Assembly (NCBI GenBank): GCA_016290775.1
Contig: JAEEVF010000001.1
Span: forward strand, 124,001-188,000
DNA length: 64,000 bases
Source: Acetatifactor sp.
GTDB lineage: Bacteria > Bacillota > Clostridia > Lachnospirales > Lachnospiraceae
Direction: 5' to 3'
Shown here: positions 51,313 to 62,403 of the stretch, in pieces
How positions within the stretch are numbered: the stretch's first letter is position 1
Layout of the letters: each line of letters opens with the position of its first letter
The notes under the pieces: generated by a model
Databases searched by the model: none
What the model was told of the DNA's origin: nothing
Seen by the model: only the letters and a program-made list of their open reading frames with translations
Program-made: the position numbers and the translations under genes

Positions 51313-52764
51313 ATGCTTTTTAATTCCTATGTGTTTGTGCTGCTGTTCCTGCCGCTTTGCGTTTTGCTTTATTTTTGCCTGAACCGATTTGGCAGGGCAG
51401 CAGCCAATGTTTTTTTGTTTGCCGCATCGCTCGTGTTCTACGGATATTTTCATCCGGCGTACCTCGCGATCATATGCTCGAGCATCGTCATCAACTATCT
51501 GCTGTGTGCATGGATGCGAAAGACGGGGCAGAAGGGTGCGAGAAAAGGAATATTGATCCTTGGGATCTTGGTCAATCTGGGCATCTTGGGTTATTTCAAG
51601 TACGCAGATTTCTTTTTGTCCAACGTCAATGCCGTTTTTGGGACGAATGCGCCGCTCCTTCACGTGGCGCTGCCGCTGGGCATCAGCTTCTTTACGTTCC
51701 AGCAGCTCTCCTTTGTGATCGACACCTATAAAGAAAAGGCGACCAAGACGGACTTTCTTTCTTACGCATGCTACGTAAGCTTTTTCCCGCAGCTTGTGGC
51801 AGGCCCCATCGTTACGCAGGATGAGTTCTTGCCGCAGTTTCAGGAGGAAGAAAAGAGGAAGGTCAACTGGGACAACCTGGCGAGCGGCATCTATCTTTTC
51901 GTGCTTGGTCTTGCAAAGAAGATCATGATCGCTGACGTCTTTGGCCTTGTGGTGGAGACGGGATATGGCGTGATTGGAGACTTAAATGCGCCGAGCGCCT
52001 GGTTTTTGATCTTTTCCTACACCATGCAGATCTACTTTGATTTCAGCGGATATTGCGACATGGCCATGGGTATCGGGAAGATGTTCAACATCGAGCTTCC
52101 CGTCAACTTCAATTCGCCCTATAAGGCAACCTCGATCTCGGATTTCTGGAGCCGTTGGCATATCACGCTGACGCGCTTTTTCACAAGATATGTCTATATC
52201 CCGCTTGGCGGAAATCGCAAGGGCATGGCAAGGACCTGCCTGAACGTGATGATCATCTTTTTGCTGAGCGGTCTTTGGCATGGCGCAAACTGGACCTTTG
52301 TCTTCTGGGGTGCCTGCCACGGCCTTCTCATGGTGCTCACAAGGATTTTTGAAAAGCCCCTGGAGAAGGTTCCAAAGCTTGTAAGAGGCGTGGCGACGTT
52401 CCTTGTCGTGAACGTTCTGTGGGTGTTTTTCCGCGCCAATGATTTTGCGCAGGCGTTCGCACTCTTGAAACAGGCATGTGTCGGCGGACTTGGCGGTCTT
52501 CCCTATTATTTCACGGCCTGCTTTAAGGCGCCAGGCATGGATCTGATCATCGACCGCGTGCCCGGAGGAAATCTTCTTCCTTTGGCGTGCACCATTTTAT
52601 TTGTGGCCTTTACGGTCTTTGTGACGTTCTTTACGAAGAATGCGAGAGAGCGCGTGCTTTCCGGAAAGCTTACTGCAGTGAAGGCAGTCTTTGCGGCAGT
52701 GCTTCTTGTGTGGTGCGTGTTATCGTTTGAAAAAGTCAGTGCGTTTTTATATTTCAATTTTTAG
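51313..52764 (+). CDS. MBOAT-family O-acyltransferase (AlgI/DltB-like)
   Basis: A 483-residue membrane protein with about ten helices. The conserved MBOAT region is visible: FGLVVETGYGV, YTMQIYFDFSGYCDMAMGIGKMFNIELPVNFNSPYKATSISDFWSRWHITLTRFFTRYVYIPLGGNRKG, and the active-site His in LLSGLWHGANWTFVFWGA. The family moves acyl groups, taken from a cytoplasmic donor, across the membrane for O-acetylation of surface polymers. The next gene encodes a single-span SGNH-like protein, the usual partner. Confidence 0.92.
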   Translation: MLFNSYVFVLLFLPLCVLLYFCLNRFGRAAANVFLFAASLVFYGYFHPAYLAIICSSIVINYLLCAWMRKTGQKGARKGILILGILVNLGILGYFKYADFFLSNVNAVFGTNAPLLHVALPLGISFFTFQQLSFVIDTYKEKATKTDFLSYACYVSFFPQLVAGPIVTQDEFLPQFQEEEKRKVNWDNLASGIYLFVLGLAKKIMIADVFGLVVETGYGVIGDLNAPSAWFLIFSYTMQIYFDFSGYCDMAMGIGKMFNIELPVNFNSPYKATSISDFWSRWHITLTRFFTRYVYIPLGGNRKGMARTCLNVMIIFLLSGLWHGANWTFVFWGACHGLLMVLTRIFEKPLEKVPKLVRGVATFLVVNVLWVFFRANDFAQAFALLKQACVGGLGGLPYYFTACFKAPGMDLIIDRVPGGNLLPLACTILFVAFTVFVTFFTKNARERVLSGKLTAVKAVFAAVLLVWCVLSFEKVSAFLYFNF

Positions 52765-52800
52765 TTTTGTCAGTTTAGTCAGTAAGAAGGAACAAGGCAG

Positions 52801-53928
52801 ATGCAGGAGCAAAAGCAAGAGAAAAAGGCAAAGGCTTGGAATAACAAAACATGGGTCATTTTGTTTTTGGCGCTGTCTGCATTTGCGCTATTGGCCGTGG
52901 CAGGACTTACGGCCTTTGTGGATCCGTATTTTCATTTTCACAAGCCCGTCTCCGGGATCAGCTATCAGCTGAGCAATGAGCGCTATCAGAATTATGGCAT
53001 TGCAAAAACTTTTGATTATGACGCCGTGATCGTCGGAACCTCCATGTCAGAGAACTTTAAGCCCTCGCAGATGGACGCGATCTATGGCGTGACGAGCGTA
53101 AAGCTCCCCTTTAGTGGCGGAAGTCACTGTGAGGTCAGAGAGCTTTTGGAATATGTATTTACGCAAAAGCCAGATTTACGGTGCGTCGTTCGCAACATCG
53201 ATCTGTTCCGTGCCTTTGACGCAAAGGACGATCGGGACTACCCTTTAAGCTCTTATCCTTTATATCTTTACGACGACAACCCTTGGAATGACGTGGGCTA
53301 TCTTTTGAATTTCCAGATCTTTGCCGAGGGGACCATGATCGATCTCGCAAGAACGGTCTTGGGAAAGCCCACGATGACTTTGGATGAATATGCCAACTGG
53401 ATGAATCAGTATGTCTTTGGACCTAAGGGGATCCAGGCAAATTATTCCAGGAACAAGGTGGTATATACCGGCAACGGGTCCATTACGGACACGGAATATG
53501 AAACGATCCGCGAGAACTTTCAGCGAAACGTGATCGACGTGGCAAACGAGCACCCTAATACCACGTTTTACCTTTACGTTTCGCCTTACAGCATTTATTT
53601 CTTTGATTACGTCAATGAAATGGGCGAGCTCGACAGATACCTTGCGGCGCAGGAATATATCCTGCGACTCCTTGTGGGAGTGGAGAATGTGCGCCTTTAT
53701 GCCTTTTACGAGGAGAAGGATCTCGTGACTAACCCTTACAACTACCGCGACGTGGCGCATCATCATGAGAACGTCAACACCCAGATCCTTGCGTGGATGA
53801 AGGAAGGCCACGGGGAGATCACGAGCGACAACTTGGATGCATACCTTGAAAACGTTTGGGAATTTTATCATACATATGATTACGATTCCCTGTTTGAAGA
53901 GGACGGGTTTACCATCAAAGAACCCTAA
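52801..53928 (+). CDS. Membrane-anchored SGNH-like protein (DHHW/AlgX-type), O-acetylation partner
   Basis: A 375-residue protein with a single N-terminal helix (TWVILFLALSAFALLAVAGLTAFV) and the rest outside. The extracytoplasmic part shows a GTSMSENF motif at about residue 80, which is a GxS-type block I found in SGNH-like acetyltransferases, and DVAHHHENVN near residue 320 that could supply the catalytic Asp and His. It is transcribed with the MBOAT gene (36-base gap), so it likely completes transfer of the acetyl group to a cell-surface polysaccharide or teichoic acid. The polymer cannot be told from sequence. Confidence 0.78.
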   Translation: MQEQKQEKKAKAWNNKTWVILFLALSAFALLAVAGLTAFVDPYFHFHKPVSGISYQLSNERYQNYGIAKTFDYDAVIVGTSMSENFKPSQMDAIYGVTSVKLPFSGGSHCEVRELLEYVFTQKPDLRCVVRNIDLFRAFDAKDDRDYPLSSYPLYLYDDNPWNDVGYLLNFQIFAEGTMIDLARTVLGKPTMTLDEYANWMNQYVFGPKGIQANYSRNKVVYTGNGSITDTEYETIRENFQRNVIDVANEHPNTTFYLYVSPYSIYFFDYVNEMGELDRYLAAQEYILRLLVGVENVRLYAFYEEKDLVTNPYNYRDVAHHHENVNTQILAWMKEGHGEITSDNLDAYLENVWEFYHTYDYDSLFEEDGFTIKEP

Positions 53929-54042
53929 TTCTAAAAGAAATATTAAATCTTTTTACAGGCATCTTGCTAAGAAAACAAGAGAAAAAGAGAGAAAAACATC
54001 TGAAATCGAGAGGATATGCTTTCTCGATGGTTGTGGATTGGT

Positions 54043-54071
54043 TTGCAAATGGTCTTATATAAATCTAATAT
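54043..54071 (+). promoter_or_regulatory. Promoter of groES-groEL
   Basis: TTGCAA (54043-54048), 17-base spacer, TAATAT (54066-54071), followed directly by the CIRCE element at 54084. Confidence 0.7.
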
Positions 54072-54083
54072 ATGGGATAGCAA

Positions 54084-54110
54084 TTAGCACTCAATGCAAA
54101 AGAGTGCTAA
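54084..54110 (+). promoter_or_regulatory. CIRCE operator (HrcA binding site)
   Basis: TTAGCACTC (54084-54092), nine bases, and GAGTGCTAA (54102-54110) form the perfect 9-9-9 CIRCE inverted repeat. The HrcA repressor binds it and leaves upon heat shock. It lies at the expected start of transcription, upstream of groES. Confidence 0.97.
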
Positions 54111-54131
54111 CACAAAAGGAGGCAAAGAGCT

Positions 54132-56062
<1,931 letters not shown>

Positions 56063-56082
56063 GCACTCATACAAAAAACAAG

Positions 56083-56117
56083 TGCCTCTGCCAAGATTTT
56101 GGCAGGGGCATTTTTTT
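56083..56117 (+). terminator. Terminator after groEL
   Basis: TGCCTCTGCCAA (56083-56094) pairs with TTGGCAGGGGCA (56099-56110) with one G-U pair and a GATT loop; TTTTTTT follows. Confidence 0.92.
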
Positions 56118-56148
56118 AACTTTTCCTCTTTTCCAACACGCGCGAATA

Positions 56149-56157
56149 TGCTATACT
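56149..56157 (+). promoter_or_regulatory. Extended -10 promoter of the bactofilin operon
   Basis: TGCTATACT gives a TGn extended -10 with TATACT (56152-56157); the -35 is weak. The start would be about 50 bases before ATG 56214. It can drive the bactofilin and the pyrH-frr-uppS-cdsA-dxr-rseP genes. Confidence 0.55.
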
Positions 56158-56213
56158 ATCATTTGTGAGAGAATGTATTCCCTCACTTTTCGAAAACGAC
56201 GGAGGTAAAGGAT

Positions 56214-57152
56214 ATGGGGTTTTTCTCTGATCTAAAGGAGGATCTGAATCAGGCGGCATCCGAAAAGGCAAAGCCGAAGCAGGAGGCACCGCAGGAAATC
56301 AGTTTTGACACAACGCAAAAGCTTGAGGATTTGGAGGAGACGCTGCAGAGCATTGACGAACTCCCTCAGCTCTCACAAGTGCAGGTAAGCGAGGAGGAGA
56401 CGACGGAGGTTCAGGAGGAGGCAAAGGAGCCTTACGAGCAGCAGGTTCTTCCGTTCGAGTTCCTTGACGAGGAGGACGATGAGAAGGAACCCTTGTCGAT
56501 CACCATCGAGGAGCCGAAGCCGGAGCCTCGCGCACCCAGACCAAAGAGACAGCCGAAGGTGAGAGAGGAAGAAAGGGAGCAGATGAACTTTTCCGTTACG
56601 GAAAACGTTAAAGAGCCCGCTCCGGAGCCTAAGGAAGAAGCAAAAGAGGAAGTACCCCACAGAGGTTGGGTTTTGAACCTTGATAACATGGATGAGATGG
56701 ATGAGACGGCCGTGATCACCGCAGGCATGCGCGTGAAGGGTGACATTCTTTCCAATGGTTCTGCCGACATCTTTGGTGAAATATATGGCAACGTTCAAGT
56801 GATGGGCAGACTGAACGTCACGGGAAGGATCGACGGAAATTCCAAGGCGGCGGAGATCTTTGCCGATGGCGCAAAGATCCACGGCGACGTACTTTCCGAC
56901 GGTGAGGTGCAGGTTGGCATCGGCACCGTGATCGTAGGAAACGTCGAGGGAACGGATGCCGTGATCGCAGGCGCAGTCAAGGGAAGCATTGACATCAAGG
57001 GACCTGTCATCATTGACTCAACGGCAGTGGTTCTTGGTGACGTCAAGGCAAAGACCATCCAGATCAATAACGGTGCCAGGATCGAGGGCATGTGCATGCT
57101 TTGCTACGCTGAGCAGAGCGCGGCGAAGTTCTTTGAGGAGCAGGAAGCATAA
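56214..57152 (+). CDS. Bactofilin-domain (polymer-forming cytoskeletal) protein
   Basis: A 312-residue protein. Residues 1-155 are a charged, disordered region rich in Glu, Pro and Lys (EEPKPEPRAPRPKRQPK). Residues about 165-295 are a bactofilin beta-helix: TAVITAGMRVKGDILSNGSADIFGEIYGNVQVMGRLNVTGRIDG and GTDAVIAGAVKGSIDIKGPVIIDSTAVVLGDVKAKTIQINNGARIEG. Bactofilins polymerise without nucleotide and act in shape, division or sporulation-related localisation. It starts a run with pyrH, 24 bases downstream; coupling with the lipid-precursor genes is noteworthy. A GGAGG precedes the ATG. Confidence 0.88.
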   Translation: MGFFSDLKEDLNQAASEKAKPKQEAPQEISFDTTQKLEDLEETLQSIDELPQLSQVQVSEEETTEVQEEAKEPYEQQVLPFEFLDEEDDEKEPLSITIEEPKPEPRAPRPKRQPKVREEEREQMNFSVTENVKEPAPEPKEEAKEEVPHRGWVLNLDNMDEMDETAVITAGMRVKGDILSNGSADIFGEIYGNVQVMGRLNVTGRIDGNSKAAEIFADGAKIHGDVLSDGEVQVGIGTVIVGNVEGTDAVIAGAVKGSIDIKGPVIIDSTAVVLGDVKAKTIQINNGARIEGMCMLCYAEQSAAKFFEEQEA

Positions 57153-57176
57153 AGAAAGGCATTTGGAGGAATAACA

Positions 57177-57872
57177 ATGCGAATCTTATTAAAACTTAGC
57201 GGCGAGGCACTGGCAGGTGACAAGAAGACAGGCTTCGACGAGGAAACGGTCAGAAAGGTTGCACTTCAGGTCAAAAAGCTTGTGGATCAAGGCATTGAAG
57301 TGGGCGTCGTGACTGGCGGCGGGAACTTCTGGAGAGGCAGGACGAGCGAGAACATCGACCGCACCAAGGCGGATCAGATCGGCATGCTCGCAACGGTCAT
57401 GAACTGCATCTACGTATCGGAGATCTTCCGCAGTGTCGGAATGATGACGAATGTTTTAACACCCTTTGAGTGTGGTTCGTTCACGAAGCTGTTCTCAAAG
57501 GATCGTGCGAACAAATATTTCTCGAAGAACATGGTGGTCTTCTTTGCAGGAGGAACCGGGCATCCTTATTTCTCAACGGATACCGGAGTCATCCTTCGGG
57601 CCATCGAGATGGAAGCGGACGTGGTGCTTCTGGCGAAATCCATCGACGGTGTTTACAGCGACGACCCCAAAAAGAACCCGAATGCGATCAAATATGATGA
57701 GATCTCCATCGATGACGTGATCGCAAAGAACCTGCAGGTGGTGGACCTTGCAGCTTCCATTCTCGCCAGGGACAACAAAGTGCCCATGTGGGTGTTTGAC
57801 TTAGGTGAGGAAAACAGCATCGTAAATGCATTGTCCGGAGAATTTCACGGAACAAAAGTAACCGTATCATAG
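57177..57872 (+). CDS. pyrH: UMP kinase
   Basis: A 231-residue hexameric kinase that makes UDP from UMP. MRILLKLSGEALAGDKKTGFD and VVTGGGNFWRGR are the phosphate loops, and GTGHPYFSTDTGVILRAIEMEADVVLLAKSIDGVYSDDPKKNPNA is the family signature. GGAGG precedes ATG 57177. It begins the classical pyrH-frr-uppS-cdsA-dxr-rseP order. Confidence 0.97.
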   Translation: MRILLKLSGEALAGDKKTGFDEETVRKVALQVKKLVDQGIEVGVVTGGGNFWRGRTSENIDRTKADQIGMLATVMNCIYVSEIFRSVGMMTNVLTPFECGSFTKLFSKDRANKYFSKNMVVFFAGGTGHPYFSTDTGVILRAIEMEADVVLLAKSIDGVYSDDPKKNPNAIKYDEISIDDVIAKNLQVVDLAASILARDNKVPMWVFDLGEENSIVNALSGEFHGTKVTVS

Positions 57873-57900
57873 AATAAACAACAGGAAGGAGCAAAAGAGC

Positions 57901-58452
57901 ATGGACGCAAGATTGGAACAGTACGAAAATAAGATGAAGAAGGCAATAGAGTTTTTGGAGGCAGATTTCGCGGGCATCCGCGCAGGTCGTGCAAACCCTC
58001 ACATTTTGGATAAGCTTCGCGTGGATTACTACGGAACGCCGACCCCCATCCAGCAGGTGGGTAACGTAACGGTGCCTGAGGCGCGCATCATTCAGATCGC
58101 ACCCTGGGACAAATCCATGCTGAAGGCTGTTGAGAAGGCCATTCAGGCATCTGACATCGGCATCAATCCTTCCAATGACGGCACCGTGATCCGCTTGGTA
58201 TTCCCTGAGCTGACGGAGGAGCGTAGAAAGGATCTTGCAAAGGATATCCGCAAGAAGGCCGAGGAAGCGAAGGTTGCCGTTCGTAACATCCGTCGTGACG
58301 GCAATGACGCATTTAAGAAGCTCGCCAAGGAGGACGTTTCCGAGGACGAGATCAAGCAGCTGGGCGATGAGCTGCAAAAACTTACGGACAAGTACGTTAA
58401 AGAAATCGACGTCGTGACCGAAGCAAAGAATAAGGAGATCATGACCGTATAG
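57901..58452 (+). CDS. frr: Ribosome recycling factor
   Basis: A 183-residue protein that splits the post-termination ribosome together with EF-G. It has the three-helix bundle with IRAGRANPHILDKLRVDYYGTPTPIQQVGNVTVPEARIIQIAPWD and the Arg/Lys-rich EERRKDLAKDIRKKAEEAKVAVRNIRRDGNDAFKKL. After the stop, the gap to uppS holds GGGGCGG (58481-58487) and CCGCCCC (58507-58513), a strong hairpin with a nested GAAA tetraloop but no U-run. Confidence 0.97.
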   Translation: MDARLEQYENKMKKAIEFLEADFAGIRAGRANPHILDKLRVDYYGTPTPIQQVGNVTVPEARIIQIAPWDKSMLKAVEKAIQASDIGINPSNDGTVIRLVFPELTEERRKDLAKDIRKKAEEAKVAVRNIRRDGNDAFKKLAKEDVSEDEIKQLGDELQKLTDKYVKEIDVVTEAKNKEIMTV

Positions 58453-58557
58453 TTCGTCGGAAGTGAGGTTCGAAAATATAGGGGCGGGTAGGGCGAAAGC
58501 CACGGGCCGCCCCTTACCATTGCGATCACGCATGGCGCAAGGAAAGAGGTTTACGAC

Positions 58558-59280
58558 ATGGATGAAAGCTTGAAGATCCCGCAGCACGTCGCCATCATCC
58601 TGGATGGCAACGGCAGATGGGCAAAGGCAAAAGGAATGCCCAGAAACTATGGGCACGTACAGGGAGCGAAGACCGTGGAGGTAATCTGCGAGGACGCTTA
58701 CCGCATGGGCATTCAATATCTGACGGTCTATGCATTCTCCACGGAGAACTGGAATCGCCCGAAGGACGAAGTGGACGCGCTGATGAAGCTGCTTCGGAAC
58801 TACATGAAGACTTGTCTGACCACGGCGGCAAAGAACCGCATGTGCGTAAAGGTCCTGGGTGATAAGACAAGGCTGGATCAGGATCTGCAGGATCGGATCG
58901 CGGAGCTTGAGGAAGCCACAAAAGATAACGACGGCCTGCATTTTCAGGTTTGCATCAACTATGGCGGACGAGATGAGATCGTAAGAGCCGTGAAAAAGCT
59001 TGCGGCTAAGGTGCAAAACGGTGAGCTCGAAAGCGCGCAGATCACGGAAGAACTCCTTGCAAACAATCTTGACACGGCGGGGATCCCGGATCCGGATCTT
59101 CTCATCCGTACCTGCAACGAACAACGGATCTCCAATTTCCTTCCTTGGCAGTTAGCCTATACGGAGTTTTATTTCACTCCCGTGGCGTGGCCTGATTTCG
59201 CCAAGGAAGAGCTTGTGAAGGCTATCGAGGCCTACAACAAAAGAGACAGAAAATACGGCGGACTGAAGACGGAAGGTTAG
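58558..59280 (+). CDS. uppS: Isoprenyl transferase (undecaprenyl diphosphate synthase)
   Basis: A 240-residue cis-prenyltransferase that makes the undecaprenyl carrier for cell wall synthesis. It starts with HVAIILDGNGRWAKAKGMPRNYGHVQGAKTVEVI (pyrophosphate-binding Asp and Arg), then YLTVYAFSTENWNRPKDEVDALM, INYGGRDEIVRA, and DPDLLIRTCNEQRISNFLPWQLAYTEFYF. One point: the usual RTSGE or RTGGE motif reads RTCNE. Confidence 0.95.
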   Translation: MDESLKIPQHVAIILDGNGRWAKAKGMPRNYGHVQGAKTVEVICEDAYRMGIQYLTVYAFSTENWNRPKDEVDALMKLLRNYMKTCLTTAAKNRMCVKVLGDKTRLDQDLQDRIAELEEATKDNDGLHFQVCINYGGRDEIVRAVKKLAAKVQNGELESAQITEELLANNLDTAGIPDPDLLIRTCNEQRISNFLPWQLAYTEFYFTPVAWPDFAKEELVKAIEAYNKRDRKYGGLKTEG

Positions 59281-59309
59281 CCTTTAGTCCTACGTTTCGG
59301 AGGAATGGC

Positions 59310-60140
59310 ATGTTCTGGAAGAGACTGATCAGTGGCATTGTTCTTTTGGCCATTGCGATCGCCGCCATGGCGTTCGGAAACATCATATTGGCAGCCACGC
59401 TTCTTTTGATCTCCATGATCGCATATCGGGAGCTGACAAGGGTGCTTTGCTTTTCGGGAGAGGAAAAGGGGATCGGCGCCTTGGAAGTCGTGGGGTATGT
59501 TGGCATTGCCGCATATTATGCGGTCTGCTTTTTGTCGGCCATTTACGGCCTGGATCAAAGGTTCCTTTTGGCAACGATCATGGGGACTTTTCTCGGGATG
59601 CTTCTGGTTTACGTCCTGACCTTCCCGAAGTATCAGGCGAGCCAGGTTGCAGCTTGCTTTTTCTCGGTTTTATATGCCCCCGTCTGCCTGGCCTTTGTCT
59701 TTTTGACCAGGGAGCAGGATTTGGGGATTTATTTCGTGTGGCTGATCCTGATCAGTGCATGGGGGTGTGATACCTGTGCATATGCTGTGGGTATGCTCGT
59801 CGGCAAGAAGAGGATCTTCCCCAACTTAAGCCCCAAGAAATCTCTTGAGGGTTGTATCGGCGGCGTGGCAGGTGCCATGATCATCGGTGCGCTTTATGGG
59901 CATTTCTTTGTGGAGGCAAGCTTCCCGGAAAGATCGGTGGCCTGGATCATCGCGCTGATCTGCGGGTTTGGTGCTCTGTGCAGCATGGTGGGCGACCTTG
60001 CGGCGTCCGGCATTAAGAGAAACGCAGGCATCAAGGATTATGGAAATCTGATCCCGGGGCACGGCGGCATCATGGACCGTTTTGACAGCATGATCGTCAC
60101 GGCACCGTTGGTTTATTTTATGGCAACGTTTTTGCTGTAA
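59310..60140 (+). CDS. cdsA: Phosphatidate cytidylyltransferase
   Basis: A 276-residue membrane enzyme that makes CDP-diacylglycerol from phosphatidate and CTP. It has about eight helices and the family signature near the C-terminus: LAASGIKRNAGIKDYGNLIPGHGGIMDRFDSMIVTAPLVYF, with SAWGCDTCAYAVGMLVGKKRIFPNLSPKKSLEGCIGGV in the middle. GGAGG precedes the ATG. Confidence 0.95.
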   Translation: MFWKRLISGIVLLAIAIAAMAFGNIILAATLLLISMIAYRELTRVLCFSGEEKGIGALEVVGYVGIAAYYAVCFLSAIYGLDQRFLLATIMGTFLGMLLVYVLTFPKYQASQVAACFFSVLYAPVCLAFVFLTREQDLGIYFVWLILISAWGCDTCAYAVGMLVGKKRIFPNLSPKKSLEGCIGGVAGAMIIGALYGHFFVEASFPERSVAWIIALICGFGALCSMVGDLAASGIKRNAGIKDYGNLIPGHGGIMDRFDSMIVTAPLVYFMATFLL

Positions 60141-60173
60141 TATATCACTTAACATGTTCTGTGAGGTTTTACG

Positions 60174-61325
60174 ATGAAAAAGATAGCAGTGCTTGGTTCC
60201 ACGGGTTCGATCGGGACACAGACGCTGGACGTGGTCAGGGCGAATGCGGATGAGCTTTGCGTGACTGCGCTTGCGGCAGGAACCAGTGTTTCAAAGATGG
60301 AGGAGCAGATCCGCGAGTTTCGGCCAAAGCTGGCGTGCATGTATACGCAGGAAGCCGCAGACGAGCTGAGGTGCAAGGTGGCAGACCTTGACGTCAAAGT
60401 GCTTTGTGGCATGGATGGTCTCTTGGAGATCGCATCGGATCCGTCCTCAGACGTGGTGCTGACCGCAGTGGTCGGCATGATCGGCATTCGTCCGACCATT
60501 GCCGCGATCAATGCCGGTAAGGACATTGCGCTGGCAAACAAGGAGACGCTGGTGACGGCGGGGCATCTGATCATGCCGCTGGCGAAGGAAAAGGGCGTGC
60601 AGATCCTGCCCGTTGACAGTGAACACAGCGCCATCTTCCAGTCCTTGCACGGAGAGCCAAAGGCGAGAATGGAAAAGATCTTGCTCACCGCATCTGGCGG
60701 GCCTTTCCGCGGATGGACAAAGGATCAAATGGCAAAGATCCAGGTGGAAGATGCGTTAAAGCATCCCAATTGGAACATGGGGCATAAGATCACCATTGAT
60801 TCCTCCACCATGGTCAATAAAGGCCTTGAGGTCATGGAAGCGAAGTGGCTCTTTGACGCGGATCTCGATCAGATCCAGGTCGTCGTGCATCCACAGAGCA
60901 TCATTCATTCGGCAGTGCAATTTTGCGACGGCGCGATCATAGCCCAGCTTGGCATGCCTGACATGAAGCTGCCGATCCAATATGCCTTGTTTTATCCAGA
61001 CAGAAGACCCATGGCGGGCAAGCGGGTTGATTTCTTCGCACTCGGTTCCATGACGTTTGAAAAGCCGGATCCCGAGAATTTTGAGGGCCTTGCGCTGGCC
61101 TATCAAGCCGCCAGGATCGGAGGGAGCATGCCCACCGTATTCAACGCTGCAAATGAGAAAGCCGTGGCGCTGTTCCTTGAGCGCAAGATCGGTTATCTGC
61201 AGATCCCGGGGCTGATCCGCGGAGCCATGGAAGCGCACAAGCCTGTTCCTTCGCCTTCCGTAGAGGAGATCCTTGAGGCGGAGCGCTGCGCAGTTGATTA
61301 TTGTATGGTAAGGAGCAATTGTTGA
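60174..61325 (+). CDS. dxr: 1-deoxy-D-xylulose 5-phosphate reductoisomerase
   Basis: A 383-residue NADPH-dependent enzyme of the MEP pathway. The nucleotide loop is GSTGSIGTQTLDVV; ALANKETLVTAG and PVDSEHSAIFQ supply metal-binding Asp and Glu; ASGGPFRGW is the flexible loop; and HPNWNMGHKITIDSSTMVNKGLEVMEAKWLF completes the active site. It works upstream of ispF, found elsewhere in the window. Confidence 0.96.
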   Translation: MKKIAVLGSTGSIGTQTLDVVRANADELCVTALAAGTSVSKMEEQIREFRPKLACMYTQEAADELRCKVADLDVKVLCGMDGLLEIASDPSSDVVLTAVVGMIGIRPTIAAINAGKDIALANKETLVTAGHLIMPLAKEKGVQILPVDSEHSAIFQSLHGEPKARMEKILLTASGGPFRGWTKDQMAKIQVEDALKHPNWNMGHKITIDSSTMVNKGLEVMEAKWLFDADLDQIQVVVHPQSIIHSAVQFCDGAIIAQLGMPDMKLPIQYALFYPDRRPMAGKRVDFFALGSMTFEKPDPENFEGLALAYQAARIGGSMPTVFNAANEKAVALFLERKIGYLQIPGLIRGAMEAHKPVPSPSVEEILEAERCAVDYCMVRSNC

Positions 61326-61329
61326 TCTT

Positions 61330-62403
61330 ATGATGCATTACGTAATGACGCTTCTTTTGTTTATCGTGGTTTTTGGCATTGTCGTCATGTCCCATGAACT
61401 TGGACATTTCGTGATCGCGCGGATGAACGGCATTCACGTGGTGGAGTTCATGATCGGCATGGGACCGAAGATCTTTTCCTGGAAAAAGGGAGATACCCTT
61501 TATTCCCTGCGCGTTCTGCCCATTGGCGGCGCCTGCCTTTTTGAGGGAGAGGACGGACTGAACGAGAAGGAAGGGGACGCCAAGGATTCCCCTAGCGCCT
61601 TCCCTAATGCAAGTGTCTGGGCCAGGATCGCGACCGTGGTCGCAGGACCTTTTTTCAACTTTGTTTTGGCACTGCTTATCGCAGTGATCATGGTGCCGAA
61701 CATTCAGATGCATGACACCTTGATCAGTGAGGTGGTGGAGGGCAGCGCGGCCGAGGAGGCTGGGCTTCATGAGGGCGACCGGATCCTGAAGGTGAACGGC
61801 GAGCGCATCTACCTGTTCAGCGAGTTATCTGTCTTTGCACAGATGAACAAGGGCGCGACCGTGGAAATGTTGATTGACCGAAACGGCGAGAAAATCTTCG
61901 CAGAGCTGACGCCAAAATATGACGAGAAGGAAGGAGCCTATTTATTCGGTGTCGTCAATTCGCATCTGGTGGACGTGAAGGGACTTCGGTGTTTCCAATA
62001 TGGCTGGTATGAGGTGCGCGCCAGCGTCAAAAACACTTACAAGAGTCTTTTGATGCTGATCACGGGAAAGCTGACGAGGAAGGATGTGGCAGGGCCTGTT
62101 GGCATGGCGCACATGGTAGGTGAGATCTACGAGGAGACCAAGGAGGATTGGCGCGACGTATTCGTGAATATGTTAAATCTCACCATGTTGATCTCCGTGA
62201 GCCTTGGCATCATGAATATATTACCGCTTCCGGCGCTGGACGGAGGAAGGCTTGTCTTTTTGATCGTGGAAGTGTTCCGCGGCAAACCCGTGCCGCCGGA
62301 AAAGGAAGGGCTGGTACACTTTGTAGGCCTCGTGTTTTTCATGATCTTGATGGTGGTGGTGCTCTTTAACGACGTCTCCAACATCCTGCACATTGGGTCT
62401 TGA
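61330..62403 (+). CDS. rseP: Site-2 protease RseP/RasP (M50 family)
   Basis: A 357-residue intramembrane zinc protease. The active site is VMSHELGHFVIARMNGIHVVEFMIGMGPKIFSW (HExxH), with the third ligand in LPLPALDGGRLVFLIVE. A PDZ domain lies between (SEVVEGSAAEEAGLHEGDRILKVNGERI). It acts on anti-sigma factors and remnant signal peptides in the membrane. The ATG 61330 is followed by another at 61333. Downstream one would expect ispG, but here a terminal gap and a transaldolase follow. Confidence 0.95.
   Translation: MMHYVMTLLLFIVVFGIVVMSHELGHFVIARMNGIHVVEFMIGMGPKIFSWKKGDTLYSLRVLPIGGACLFEGEDGLNEKEGDAKDSPSAFPNASVWARIATVVAGPFFNFVLALLIAVIMVPNIQMHDTLISEVVEGSAAEEAGLHEGDRILKVNGERIYLFSELSVFAQMNKGATVEMLIDRNGEKIFAELTPKYDEKEGAYLFGVVNSHLVDVKGLRCFQYGWYEVRASVKNTYKSLLMLITGKLTRKDVAGPVGMAHMVGEIYEETKEDWRDVFVNMLNLTMLISVSLGIMNILPLPALDGGRLVFLIVEVFRGKPVPPEKEGLVHFVGLVFFMILMVVVLFNDVSNILHIGS

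Noticed and set aside
57688..59124. A 478-codon minus-strand frame across pyrH, frr and uppS
   Set aside because: It crosses three well-recognised genes and two intergenic gaps on the other strand and shows no recognisable family.
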